This document shows, in pieces, positions 11,746 through 25,514 of a DNA stretch of 64,000 bases. The notes below the pieces were generated by a model, which searched no databases, was not told the origin of the DNA, and saw nothing but the letters and a program-made list of their open reading frames with translations. A program made the translations under genes and the position numbers. Where the stretch lies: positions 62,001 to 126,000 of the forward strand of contig JAOTOM010003963.1 of NCBI GenBank assembly GCA_034440615.1, read 5' to 3'. Origin of the DNA: Ashinkailepas kermadecensis. Lineage: Eukaryota; Arthropoda; Thecostraca; Neolepadidae. Each line of letters opens with the position of its first letter. Position 1 is the first letter of the stretch.

Positions 11746-12997
11746 TCAGATCATATCCCAGTGATCTGTCCTGATATGGATTTGAAATTTGTAACACTAT
11801 TGGGTGGCACAATTGGACTGCTGGATATGCCATTGACGCGTGTTCCGGGTGAGAACAAATATCACTAATTATGAAGTCATATACAGGAATTGTTTTCCCA
11901 AAACTATGCCTCTGTTTGAACTATTGAACTAACGCAGGGCCACCCTTTGTTGCACATATTTTCTTCACCGATTGTCTGTACACTCGTATTTAACTTTTCG
12001 CTGTGTGGTTTGCATGTACAGCTCGTTCGTCACAAATGGTTCAAGGTACATTTAATGCCACGCTGAGGTGACGTGGTTACCTGCGTGTGATCTGCCTTAG
12101 CTCAGGAGCCTTAATACACTGGATTGCCTTTTTTCACAAGATGTGCTCATTAATTATCAGCAGCCATGTCAAATTTCAAAACGTTATCTTGAGTGGTTGA
12201 GAAGTTATCTCATAAATACCTCTCGAGGTTAAATTCCTCCACCGCCACCTGCACACTCACCTACCTTCGCACTGCGTGGGCTAAGACAGGGATGAAACAA
12301 GCTTTCCCTACAAGGCATGTTCGAATGCGTGAGGTCAACGCCCCATCCCTCTCCTCACTGCAAGTGTTAAAGATACGGGTGACATCATTGTTCCCCCCCC
12401 CCCCTGCAAGGGCACCGCCATATTTTCCCAATCACCACTTGGAACCGAGCGAATCCTTCATACGCGAAGCATCGCGGCGCCACCTGCGTCCACACTGCAT
12501 GTCCAACCGTGCTTAACGCCGCATCAATTCGCGCCATCCAGTCGGGAATTGGCGCGCTTCTGGCGTCGCCGACAGTTCGTGCCGACCGGTGGCCGACGCC
12601 GGCGAACGACAGTCGAACGCCACCGCCGCCGTCGTAACGGCCAGACACCGTAAATCAGCGCCACATTTGTCCACGGTTGGCGTGATGGGCCACTCGCGGC
12701 GCATTAACGTTTTACTCGGCGCTGCTGACCGCGGCCGCTCAAAGGTCCACACGTGCTGCGCCCCCCCCGCGCGGCCAGTGTGACGTCATCGCCGCTGGCG
12801 GCCCACGCCATCTTCTGGCGACAGCTCGGCGGCCGCTTGCTTTTTTTTTTGTTGCTGATGGGTTATTGCGTGTAAGCTCGGTGGAGGAAGTGTATTGTGC
12901 CGGCTGGTCGTGGTCCGTGCAATGTAAAAAGTTACGCTGAGGGTTAAACAGGATAACGAGGAGAAAGCTAATCCGGCTCATGGATGTCCGGTGTGAT
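11746..12997. other. No gene seen; CpG-rich part at about 12,420-12,850
   Basis: The left half is AT-richer and unremarkable. A C-run lies at about 12,392-12,405. The CpG-rich part carries a consensus CRE palindrome TGACGTCA at 12,781-12,788 and could be a promoter or exon edge of an unseen gene, but no coding frame is convincing. Confidence 0.4.
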
Positions 12998-13075
12998 AAA
13001 AGACCTGGTGTGGAGAACACAGTAAGGTACACAGACCAGGTGTGGAGTACACAGACCTGGTGTGGAGAACACAGC
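12998..13075. repeat. Short tandem repeat of GACCTGGTGTGGAG
   Basis: Three copies of a 20-24 bp unit (ACCTGGTGTGGAGAACACAG), alternating with ACCAGGTGTGGAGTACACAG. Confidence 0.75.
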
Positions 13076-13359
13076 ACACCCGCCAAAGAGAAGCCAGCCC
13101 AGGGTATCGCAGGTAATGACAGCAAAGCAACTCAGCAGATATGAGTGCCACCTGCGCCAGACAAACACCCGGTCTGATCACCCCCGACAGGGTCCGTTCT
13201 ATGCTTCCCGACATAGCGGGGAGCAAAGACAACTCATAAGCAAGTTCAATTTGATGTACGACAACCAATACACAGAAGGAAAGTCTGAGACTATACGCAT
13301 AAACCAGAAGAAAATATTCACCTCAGAACGAATACGCCCACACAAGCAACCATAAGACA

Positions 13360-13562
13360 TTCGCATTGATGGATGGGCCGAAACATGTGGTCAAAGCAGG
13401 CATCGCCATCACTGAAGGCCTCAGACTTCCCAAGCGTCTACCGGATAACTTTTCCATCTTCACCGCTGCAGCAGTGGCCATCCGGACCGCCATCTCCATG
13501 CTAAATAATTGCAACACGAGAAACGTCGTAATTTGTACTGACTCCATATCAGTCCTTCAGTC
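13360..13562 (+). pseudogene. RNase H LINE, 5' piece of split RNase H domain
   Basis: The frame starting near 13,369 encodes an RNase H-like N-terminal half: a DG-containing first strand, then GIAIT, then FTAAAVAIRTAI (helix that carries the catalytic Glu in intact enzymes; here Ala-Ala) and VVICTDSISVLQS (strand with the conserved Asp-Ser). The domain stops exactly where the CR1-like copy begins. RNase H domains of this form are found at the C-terminal side of ORF2 in I-, LOA- and some Jockey-group LINEs. The upstream RT cannot be recognised, so this is a 5'-truncated element. Confidence 0.8.
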
Positions 13563-13565
13563 CAG

Positions 13566-13862
13566 GCCCAAGTGGTCACAGGCCACGAGGTAACTGAGGC
13601 TTCCCCTGCTGTGGAGGTGGCTGGGATATCTATAGAGGAGAGTGTTCCTAGGGAACAGAGGAGTTCTAGTTCTGGTAGCTCACAGGAGGGGCAATGGTAT
13701 AAAGTCAGGAGGTGGAGAATTTGGAGGCGCGAGCCTAAGCAAGGGGTCAGTGAGTGGCAGGTGGCAGGTGGTAGGAGCGGGAGGAAGCTTAGTCAAACAG
13801 CTCAGCAGGCAGGCATATTCACATCAAATAGGTTCCAGGCATTGGAGGACTGCCCCCAGGAA
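13566..13862 (+). pseudogene. CR1-like ORF1 remnant (N-terminal half)
   Basis: An open frame equivalent to the N-terminal part of copy 1 ORF1, through SSQEGQWYKV, WRIWRREPKQG and NRFQALEDCPQ. Trp is present where copy 1 has a stop. The esterase-like domain is absent because of the internal deletion. Confidence 0.85.
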
Positions 13863-15669
13863 GCAGAAAACCAGAGCAGCAAAGTGAGCAAAAGAATTGG
13901 ATTTGGCTAGGAACTTTAATGGGGACGGCAAAAAGTTCTTTAGTTTTTACAAACTGAGTAAAGTCTCTAGCACAATTGGTCCACTGAAAGCAAATGGGAC
14001 TATATTGAGTGAGGATGGTGAGATGGTTGAGGAGCTGAGCAAGCAGTTTAAATCAGTGTTTACATTGGAAGATATGACTAATCTGCCAACCGTACACCAC
14101 AGTTCGGTGACAGGTGATTGGGTAAACGATGCTGATTTCATTGATAGTGATGTTGTTTTCAATCATATCAGGAAAATAAAGCCAAACAAGGCAGCAGGAC
14201 CTGATGAAATGTATGCTAGGGTATTGCGGCAAGCTGAAAAGGAACTGGCAAACCACTTAGTATAATATTTTGTAGATCAGCTTCACAAAATGAAATTCCA
14301 ACAGATTGGAAAAGGGCAAATGTAGTTCCTGTTTTCAAGAAATGAGAAAGAGGGAAAGTTGAAAACTATATGCCAGTAAGCCTCACATCCCTAGTCTGCA
14401 AGGTACTCGAATCAATTATCAAGGATAGAATAGTCCGTTTTCTGGAAGGAAACAGAACGATTCAAGATCCTCAACAAGGGTTTAGAAAAGGGCGATCGTG
14501 TCTCACAAATCTCTTGGAATTTTTTAACTTCGCTACAGAACAATTTGATCAGGGAAATCAGGTTGATGTAGCATATCTTGACTTTAGTAAGGCCTTTGAC
14601 AAGGTACCCCATAAACGGTTAATGATGCAGCTTCCGGTCCATGGTATTGCAGGTAGCATCCTAAAATGGATAGAGTTGTGGCTTTCAGATAGACAGCAGA
14701 GAGTGATGCTAAATGGTACAAAGTCATCATGGCAAAATGTTCTTAGTGGAGTCCCCAGGGGTCAGTGCTGGGGTCATTATTGTTCACTATATTTGTAAAT
14801 TAGATTTAAAGTGGCTTAAGCAGTAAGGTTTTGCAATTTGCGGATGATTTGAAGGTCTTTAGGGCAATAGCAGGACACAATGAGTAGGTCTCGCTGCAGA
14901 AAGACTTAGACGAACTTGTGAAGTGGTTCGAAAAATGGCAAATGAAATTTAATTTTGATAAGTGCAAAATCATGCATGTAGGTAGGCAGTATGTGAAGGC
15001 TCCATACTTGATGGGTGGCCAAGTACTATCTGTGACTCAGCAGGAGAAGGACTCAGGTGTTATTTTGAACACAAAATTGGGGGCATCAGAACAGGCCAAA
15101 GAAGCCAGGAAGAAGGCACTAAGAATGCTTTGGGCAATAAATAGGAATGTATCACACAAAAGTGAGGAAGTCATCAGGAAGCTTTACTGTGCATATGTCA
15201 GGCCACATTTGGAATACTGTGTGCAAGCTTGGTCCCCTAGTTATTAAAAAATATTGTTGGCTTTTAGAGAGAGAGAGTACAAAAGAGGGCAACAAAAATG
15301 GTTAATGGTATAAGGAACCTGGCATATGAGGAAAGATTGAAGAAATTGAATATGTTTTCACTTAGATATAGAAGGCTGAGAGGAGATCTCATCGAGGTCT
15401 ATAAGTTTGTTCATGGTCAGGAACAGAGATATCTCAGGGAAAATTTTGAATCTAACAGAAATGATGCAATTAGAGGTCATCAATTCAAATTAAAGTTAAT
15501 CACAGCAGGACAAGGTTAAGACAGTCTTTCTTCACCGACAGGGTAGTAGAACACTGGAACCAGCTGCCAGAAACCATTGTCAGTAGCAGCACACTGAACA
15601 TCTTTAAAATCAGCGTAGACAATCATTATAAGAATAAAGGGCTTGCTTTTCGGTATTCCAGGGAGGGCT
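13863..15669 (+). pseudogene. CR1-like ORF2 remnant: reverse transcriptase and C-terminus
   Basis: Collinear with ORF2 of copy 1 from about residue 399. The RT motifs are visible but the frame is broken. One-base losses lie near 14,250 (in NPLSIIF) and 14,756 (in GVPQGS), stops at 14,343 (FKK then TGA) and 14,884, and a small deletion near 14,800. Retained pieces: PVSLTSLVCKVLES (14,370 on), GFRKGRSCL, AYLDFSKAFD, FADDLKVF (14,839 on) and YCAYVRPHLEYCVQAWSP. After 15,298 comes the C-terminal region with NLAYEERLKKL and then FFTDRVVEHWNQLPETIV, the FF..R.V..WN.LP signature of CR1/L2-group ORF2 ends. Confidence 0.9.
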
Positions 15670-15752
15670 GATCGACGGATTTGGTGGGCAACTGGTTCAG
15701 TGTCCAGAGTGCATCCAAGAAGGGCCCTTGTGGCTCATAGTTGCACTGCTAT

Positions 15753-15776
15753 TTTATGTCTTTATGTCTTTATGTC
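15753..15776 (+). repeat. CR1 3' octamer tail (TTTATGTC)3
   Basis: Three tandem octamers directly before the target duplication. CR1-group LINEs end in short 3' microsatellites rather than poly(A). The same 3' context (GGGCC.TTGTGGCTC, then TTTATGAC octamers) is at 54,333-54,391. Confidence 0.85.
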
Positions 15777-15783
15777 TTCAGTC

Positions 15784-16470
15784 AATCAACAACACTCACA
15801 ACTGCCCAAATCCAGTCGTTGATCGAATCCAACAGGCCGTGGCCCGCAACGAACAAAAAACGAAAACAAAATCTCCTTCCTCTGGATTTCGGGTCACGTC
15901 AACATTCCAGGAATCTATCAAGCCTCAACATCGACAATCTAGCTAAACATGGAATATTCGGTAGAGGACAGCATAGCCATCATTTCATACCACATACGTA
16001 ATAATCACCGGACCATAAGGAAACAACACAGCTCCACGCCTCACCGCTTCAGCCACACCTGCAAATTCAACCCAACGCTAGGCACATGGAACACATAAAA
16101 CAATCACACCGCCAAAGAAGGAAGTCATCCTCACTAGACTTAGAACTGGTTGCGCAAAGTTTATGCAGCCTCAACTAGAGCATAACCATTTTGCAACACC
16201 TCACTGCGACACCTACGGCTCCATATCAGGCATAGGCCACATCCTGGTAGACTGTAGTCGCTTTGATACTCAATGACAACCAATTAAAGCCTTTTTCCAA
16301 AACGATGGCGTCACCATCTCGCTTCCACCGCTTCTGGGCGACAACCACGGAGAAGTCCTCCAATCACTATCTGGTTGTCTGTGCTCTACCAAACAAACAT
16401 GAGCATTGTAAACACAACACAATCGACAAGCACTGCATGCCCGCGCAACCATTCATAGCAATAACGTAAA
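15784..16470 (+). pseudogene. RNase H LINE, 3' piece (rest of RNase H and C-terminal domain)
   Basis: It continues the RNase H reading frame broken at 13,562 without loss: after removing one target copy the codons run on into SINNTHNCPNPVVDRIQQAV. A frameshift near 15,870 then leads to ISFLWISGHVNIPG, the conserved LW.PGH..I.GN region. From 16,096 a second frame encodes KKEVILTRLRTGC, HCDTYG and GHILVDCSRF, the Cys/His C-terminal motif of many LINE ORF2 proteins, ending with PLLGD near 16,345. Stops at 15,942 and 16,273 show the element is dead. Confidence 0.85.
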
Positions 16471-16803
16471 TAACCATCTGCGAACGACGTCGGACGTAGA
16501 TGAGCCTGATCGTTCCACCACTGGCAGCTGGCGGTGCGTCGGACGTAGATGAGCCGACTTGCTTTCAAACTCACTTTACGTAAAACGGTTATCCAGAGGT
16601 ACCAGATGAGCCGACTTACAAAACGCCGCACCAACCCCACACAAAACCCTGCACGAATTCATGCTATACATCTACTAACTCTAGCACGCGGCAGCCGGCG
16701 TGAAAGGCGGTGTGGGAAACTACATCCTTGCCTGCACGGCAAAGACCCCTCGGTGCTCGACAAGGGTAGGCTAATGAAGGCACCAGAGCAAAATTAAATT
16801 TAT
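16471..16803. other. Short direct repeats, otherwise nothing seen
   Basis: CGTCGGACGTAGATGAGCC occurs at 16,488 and 16,539 (51 bp apart), with a partial third (AGATGAGCCGACTT) at 16,605. Confidence 0.5.
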
Positions 16804-17035
16804 TGACGAGCCTCCCTGAACCCAAATTAACTTTCTTGACGAGCCTCCCCCAACCCAAATTAACTTTCTTGACGAGCCTCCCCCAACCCAAATTAACTTT
16901 CTTGACGAGCCTCCCCCAACCCAAATTAACTTTCTTGACGAGCCTCCCCAACCCAAATTAACTTTCTCGACGAGCCTCCCCCAACCCGAATTTAACTTCC
17001 TTCACGAGCCTCCCCAACCCAAATTCAACTTATTT
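16804..17035. repeat. 33-bp minisatellite, about 7 copies
   Basis: Units begin GACGAGCCTCCCCCAACCC and continue AAATTAACTTTCTT. The last two copies are diverged. Confidence 0.95.
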
Positions 17036-17689
17036 TGCGGAGGAGTAGAGTAAAAACAGTCTCAACCACCAGGGAGATGGCTCTCCGCCCACCCCTGCCC
17101 TCAGCACCTTAATTCACATATACCATATCGTAAAACTCCTTCAATGTAAATGTACACTTTCCTTGAACTTGCTTGTAAAACTCATTTGTTCTAAGGGCGG
17201 CGCAAATGAACCCTATGGTCTGGCACGCTTCTTTGCACACTCCTCCCCCCGCCCACCTCCCCTCGGAATTGGGAAAGCTCCCTGTACACGATTCGCCGCC
17301 AAAATGTGCACAGGTAAAGCAAGATTGGCCTAAAAGCGGGTAATAAGATTAGAAGCCATTTGATAAGTGAATAGACACTCCAGTTGAACTGGCTGGTAGT
17401 TGCCAAGCAGCGTTCTTAAATCAGGTTCAATGATTTTTAGGAGGAACAACTCGTACGAACATGCGGTGAGTGGAAACCGTAACAGAAAATGTTCGATTGT
17501 AGGTGTGGTGAGGCAGTGACCGCAGACAGCGCGAACGCTTCAGGTGATCAAATGGCAACGGGTGATGCTATGATGACCCAATCTGAGCGGTGTCAGAACT
17601 GGCTGCGTCGAGGCCGGTATGAATTATGCGCACCTGCGAGCCAGCTGATTGGACGTCATTACACGGAAAGGCGGCGGCCTTCCCGCGTA
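17036..17689. other. No recognised feature
   Basis: Mixed sequence between two arrays. A short open frame at 17,489 runs into the next array and has no family signature. Confidence 0.5.
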
Positions 17690-18450
17690 ATGACGTTCAA
17701 CGGCGGCGACGATAGTCCGAGTAAGTCAGTTCACCGGCGCCGACGACAGTCCGAGTAAGTCAGTTCACTGACGGCGACGATAGTCCGAGTAAGTCAGTTC
17801 ACCGGCGACGACGATAATCCGAGTAAGTCAGTTCACCGGCGCCGACGACAGTCCGAGTAAGTCAGTTCACTGACGGCGACGATAGTCCGAGTAAGTCAGT
17901 TCACTGACGGCGACGATAATCCGAGTAAGTCAGTTCACCGGCGCCGACGACAGTCCGAGTAAGTCAGTTCACTGACGGCGACGATAGTCCGAGTAAGTCA
18001 GTTCACCGGCGACGATAGTCCGAGTAAGGCAGTTCACTGACGGCGACGATAGTCCGAGTAAGTCAGTTCACCGGCGACGACGATAATCCGAGTAAGTCAG
18101 TTCACCGGCGCCGACGACAGTCCGAGTAAGTCAGTTCACTGACGGCGACGATAGTACGAGTAAGTCAGTTCACCGGCGACGACGGCAGTCCGAGTAAGTC
18201 AGTTCACCGGCGCCGACGATAACACGAGTAAGTCAGTTCACCGGCGCCGACGATAACACGAGTAATTCAGTTAACTGACGGCGACGATAGTACGAGTAAG
18301 TCAGTTCACCGGCGCCGACGATAGTACGAGTAAGTCAGTTAACCGGCGCCGACGATAACACGAGTAAATCAGTTAACCGGCGCCGACGATAACACGAGTA
18401 ATTCAGTTAACCGGCGCCGACGATAGTATGAATAAATCGGTTCACAGGCG
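17690..18450. repeat. 34-bp minisatellite, about 22 copies
   Basis: The core AGTCCGAGTAAGTCAGTTCA is joined to CCGGCGCCGACGA or CTGACGGCGACGAT. Two unit types alternate irregularly. Toward the right the core changes to AACACGAGTAA, showing a gradient of variants. Confidence 0.95.
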
Positions 18451-21214
<2,764 letters not shown>

Positions 21215-21320
21215 ACCCTTCACTTTAATGCATTTTATCTGTATCTGGAACTAATCTTGATGAGCAAATTATTTGTTAACGAAAATGGACGCACGTAAAC
21301 ACGTTGCAATAGTTATTGTC

Positions 21321-21410
21321 AACGTAACTGATGACAACGTAACTGATGACAACGTAACTGATGGCAACGTAACTGATGACAACGTAACTGATGATAATGT
21401 AACTGATGAC
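21321..21410. repeat. 15-bp tandem repeat, 6 copies
   Basis: Unit AACGTAACTGATGAC with minor variants (GGC, ATAATG). Confidence 0.95.
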
Positions 21411-21588
21411 AAATGCATGAACAAATCCATGGTGGCAAACGCACGCCTTCCAACAACTCGTATGGAATCACCTCTGACAACAACTCGCAGGGAGTCGCCT
21501 CTGGCTAAATTATTATTGTGGAACTTCCAGGGCATCTGTCCTGCTTGTGTGAAGCCAAAGAACCTCAATGTCAAAGGCTCCATGTATA

Positions 21589-21745
21589 ATTGACGTCGGA
21601 AATAGCTTGGCAGTCAAGCTGGGCATCCTGGCACCTGAATATCATGCATAGGTATACCTACTGCTTCCCACCACACCTATACCTATGCAGGATATGCAGG
21701 TGCCCGGACGCCCAGCCTGACTGCCAAGCTATTTGTGACGCCAAT
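21589..21745. mobile_element. Hairpin element with 68-bp arms
   Basis: 21,589-21,656 and 21,678-21,745 are near-perfect inverted repeats (ATTGACGTC..AAATAGCTTGG and CCAAGCTATTTGTGACGCCAAT), leaving a loop of about 21 bases. The size suits a small MITE or a foldback remnant. No clear target duplication could be fixed. Confidence 0.75.
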
Positions 21746-21938
21746 AGTACCTGCAAGGCGAGACCCAGTCTACATCTCGCCCACTCTGCATCCTCGCCTG
21801 TTACGCGCATTTGTTGTGAACTTTCAAATAACGTGCGCAATAGTTTCACAATAGTTGCAGCCAAGTTGTACGAACCTATAGCAATTAATTTCAAGAAATC
21901 ATATGCAGGAAGACATAATAGCGCATTGGTGATCGGGA

Positions 21939-22086
21939 ACAATGAGACATATTTGATAGTTAAATGAAATCTGTTTGATATATTCTCCTTCATCAGGGTA
22001 CAGATGTACCCTGATGTGGGAACGGCCGAAACGTAGGCAAATATACCGACAAGTTGTAACTTATATATCAATTTACGTCTCATTGT
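21939..22086. mobile_element. Short inverted-repeat element with central hairpin and ribozyme-like motif
   Basis: The outer inverted repeats are ACAATGAGAC plus ATATTTGATA (from 21,939) and TATCAATTTAC plus GTCTCATTGT (to 22,086). In the middle, 21,991-22,001 and 22,006-22,016 form an 11-bp perfect hairpin. It is followed by CTGATG (22,011-22,016), a short arm and GAAAC (22,028-22,032). The latter two resemble the hammerhead ribozyme core known from Penelope-like elements, but position 9 is T instead of A and stem III cannot be drawn locally. Confidence 0.55.
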
Positions 22087-24104
22087 CTTTGATCAGCCAA
22101 ACGCCACAACATTGCAACCAATACTAACGAACATTAGAACAGATGTCAAACATACCTGCCAAATAGCGTGAAACCACTCTTGAGCAAGATGAGTTTCGAA
22201 CCTGTAGCACTTCGTTAACTTTTCCACAATTGCTCGTGTAGCACGGTATGCTATCATGTTATCAATGCTATCAATTGCAAGGACTTCGATAGCAAACCTC
22301 TTCTACCCTTCTGATCTATCCTGTTCGAATACATGCCAAGCATATGAGCCATAAACTCTCAATTTGTGCCATAGTCATACTATCACCTTTCAGCACTGAC
22401 CACGTTATTTGGTGAGGAACAGTCAATTGCTTTCGATGACTTACACGTCGGAATCAAAACACGTTACGATGTGACGAATCTGAGGATGTGTTTCCGGACA
22501 TCCTTCCCAAAACGTACTCCTGGAGGCGTTCCTGGACAAAGTACGGAGTAAAAATAAAGGTATTATGTGCAAAAAAAGAATGTCAGGGCACGTTAACAAG
22601 TTGTAGTATGACCACCCCAAAGCCTTAAGGAACTACACAGATGGAGGTGGGGCACTTTGTGCCCCTCTCCCGCAAAATGGTTAACCTCTCCTGCAACATT
22701 TTCTTGAAAGGGCACAAGTGTGCTTGCTCATTTTCATTTCAATGGGCCTTTTTCCGTTGCTTGTTGCTTGTTTCGTTATTGCGTTCTCAATATCTGATTT
22801 CCTCGTGTTATAGACAAAAGTAGCACCGATGGGCTTCCCAAACTGATTTTCCCTCACTGGCTTGGACCCAATACCAGAGCTAACAATGCATACATCTGCC
22901 ATATCCAACCACAATTCCACTGCGAAGTATCACATATCACTATGCGTATGTGATTCGATCCTAGCTCAGGTTATTAAATGTCAAAGCCGTTGGGGCATAA
23001 AGATGTCTGCCACTTCATAATGCCTGCTATACTTGTACAATGCCTGCGCGACTTCAACAAAAGGTTCATTCGCCCAGCGGCGGCGGCGGCGAGTGCACGT
23101 GACGTGTGAAGCGTACCGCTGCGCACCGGGCCGCTCTCCCGCTCAGACGTAATCTGACAACGTGATCGGCACTCCGGCGTTGAGTTTCCGACGTCGGTGA
23201 CGTTATCACACCGAACCGGCGCCGCCGGAGTCCCACCGGTAATCCAGTCACATGTCCAGCACAACAAAAAGACCAACGCTCGCTCTCCCTGCGGCCGGCT
23301 TCCATATCAATTACGGCTGCCAAATGGACGCAGACGGCGGGGCTGAACTTTATCCCATGCATAAAACAGCTCTTGTTTTGTCTGCCGCGGCCCGGAAGGG
23401 GAGGCCGGCTGGGGAGTGCACGGGGACGGGGACGGGACGGGGATGGGGGCGGGCACGATTTCCCGGGGGACACACAGACTCACGAGCGAGATACTTTGCT
23501 GCATTGTTCCGCCGGGGGATGCACAACAGGCATTCGCCATCAGTGCTCCCCCCGCATTCTCGTCCCCGTTGATTTTGCCGTTTAATTGTCGGCGAGGCGC
23601 ATCCATTTGTGGGGCTGCCTCTTATTGGACACGTGTATTGTAGCACGGGGGCTGGGGTGGAAGGGGTTGTGGATGGAAACGAATGTTTGGCCTCGTGTGA
23701 TTTAGCATGGAGCAGAGTGCTAGCCTCTTCGCTCAGGTACGTGGTGTGCCGTCGGACTTCTCAACGGGAATCTCAACGGTTCCGTGACGTCTGATGCTCT
23801 TCAACAGGAATGAAGGTATCGCAAGGCCAGGTCACGGCAAGGGAAAAAGTACATTGGCTGCTTGCTTTGCTCTGCGGGAGAAGGGAAATTTAGGAAATTG
23901 AAGAGTGGAAAGAGGAAGGAATGAACCAAATTGTAAATACGTGAGTATATTGCAGTATGAAATTACAAATTGTGTACATCAAATCAGCGCTTAGCATAGC
24001 CAGTGAGAAGCAGAATTCAATTTATGTTCGCCTGAATCGTTATTGTTGCCTCCATACGTATCCACAGTGGCAGAAATACCACTTGTCAGGACCGTGGCAA
24101 AGTG
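22087..24104. other. No gene seen; CpG-rich block about 23,060-23,610
   Basis: The left part is AT-rich and unassigned. The CpG-rich block has several composition-driven open frames, none with a recognisable domain. It could be a promoter or exon of an unseen gene; nothing in the sequence decides this. Confidence 0.4.
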
Positions 24105-24275
24105 AGAAGAGATAGGCGGTGCATTGGAAGAGAGGGGCGGTGCATTGAAAGAGAAGGACGATGCTTTGGAAAAGATGGGCGTAACATTGGAGGAGAGGGA
24201 CGATGCATTGGAGGAGAGGGGCGATGCATTGTAAGAGAGGAGTGGTGCATTGGAGGAGATGCGCGATGTATTGGG
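24105..24275. repeat. 21-bp minisatellite, about 8 copies
   Basis: Unit GGAGGAGAGGGGCGATGCATT with many variants. The seven-codon period keeps both strands open. Confidence 0.92.
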
Positions 24276-25514
24276 CGGAAACCAGACATCCACTTCAAGG
24301 AACATGCACTTCAAGAAACATGCTCTAGCTTATCTCCGCGAACAACACTAGTCACACACAATAACTTACACAATGGATGTGTGTACACTATGAACTCACT
24401 TTTAGGCCATCGCTCTCCTATCACTTCTATAAACTACTCGTTTATAGCTCGTGTTGCAAGCACGGTGTGTGCAGTGCCGATAGTGATATGGGTATTGTAT
24501 TATGTTGGTGTATGAAAGTTTGTTGCGCATCTGCTCCCACTATTGACCACAAATCTATCCTTTCTTTGTAAATATCTGTGAGTTATACCCAGACTGTCCA
24601 TAACAGCCACAGTACGTGGAGGGCATGTATCGTGAAGTACATAAATAAATGCATGGGATATTATTGCATTGGTTTCGTTCCGAATATATTCCTACTCTGT
24701 CTACCATGGTAAACGCCAAAAAAAACTTGGCGTACAAATGAGCCGACCGGCCCAGGCGCCGCTCAACCGGCTGATCAGTCGGCCGGCCCAGGCGCTGGTC
24801 AACATGTCCAGCAAGCTGCCGTCAGTTGTGGCTGCAGAGGCCAAGCAACACTACGTGACTCAATAACTTGCCGAAAGTGTCTCGTGCGTGCTTTAATCCA
24901 TTAGGCAACTGACTTGAGGCTGGTAGCGCCTATCTCGCGTGTCACCTTCTGCGACTCGAATGTGTTCGGGGAAGTTCGATTTGCCACAGAGTCACGCGCC
25001 ACGTGTCAGCAACAGGCGACTGTCAAGTCAACCAGCTGCGGAGCCGCCCAGTGTACCACATGGTAATCGGCGAACCTCTGCCTCCCGATGGCCACCATCT
25101 GCGGGTGGCGTTCACACCTGAGCACCAGCCGGTGGCTGTCGGGAGAGAGGGAGGGATGAGGTGGGAGTGGGGTGCGGTGTTCTCGCCGCTATCGTCTGTC
25201 CAGCTCACACAGCTTGACTTTAACTTGATGCACGTCATGTATGACCCTATGATGTATGTCACGATGTGTACGCTGACACAAGCCATGGCAGGATAACTGA
25301 TTTAACTCTCTTTTTTCAGATTCACGTCATCAGGTAGTTCCTCCTCTTTTTTCTTAACAACATATTGAAGACTTGAGCTGACCCGACCCCCCCCTAAATG
25401 GGATAATTGCACTCTCCACTCGAGAAAGTTGCCACATGGTCATCGAACAATGTTCCAACTGTTCGAACAATAGATTGATCGATGATATATATGGGATTGG
25501 CGCCACCTCGCTCC
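24276..25514. other. No recognised feature
   Basis: Unassigned. A 28-bp near-duplicate lies at 24,740-24,800 (GCCGACCGGCCCAGGCGC versus CAGTCGGCCGGCCCAGGCGC). A C-run is at 25,388. Confidence 0.45.

Larger units (their letters stand above)
13563..15783 (+). mobile_element. CR1-like LINE, copy 2, inserted in the RNase H LINE
   Basis: About 2.2 kb, plus strand. It starts inside ORF1 (VVTGHEVTEASPAVEVAG, matching copy 1). At about 13,860 it jumps from the ORF1 codons for DCPQ to about residue 399 of ORF2, so the esterase domain, endonuclease and linker are missing (about 1.7 kb relative to copy 1). It then runs through the RT to the 3' tail. The tail is (TTTATGTC)3 at 15,753-15,776. The 8-bp sequence CTTCAGTC flanks the insertion at 13,555-13,562 and 15,776-15,783. 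This copy preserves the CR1 3' end that copy 1 lacks. Confidence 0.92.

Noticed and set aside
10626..11868. Three overlapping plus-strand frames of 130-243 codons with a shared motif (LRVSRRRLG)
   Set aside because: A 26-bp period shifts frame each unit, so all three frames show the same repeat peptide; not a gene family.
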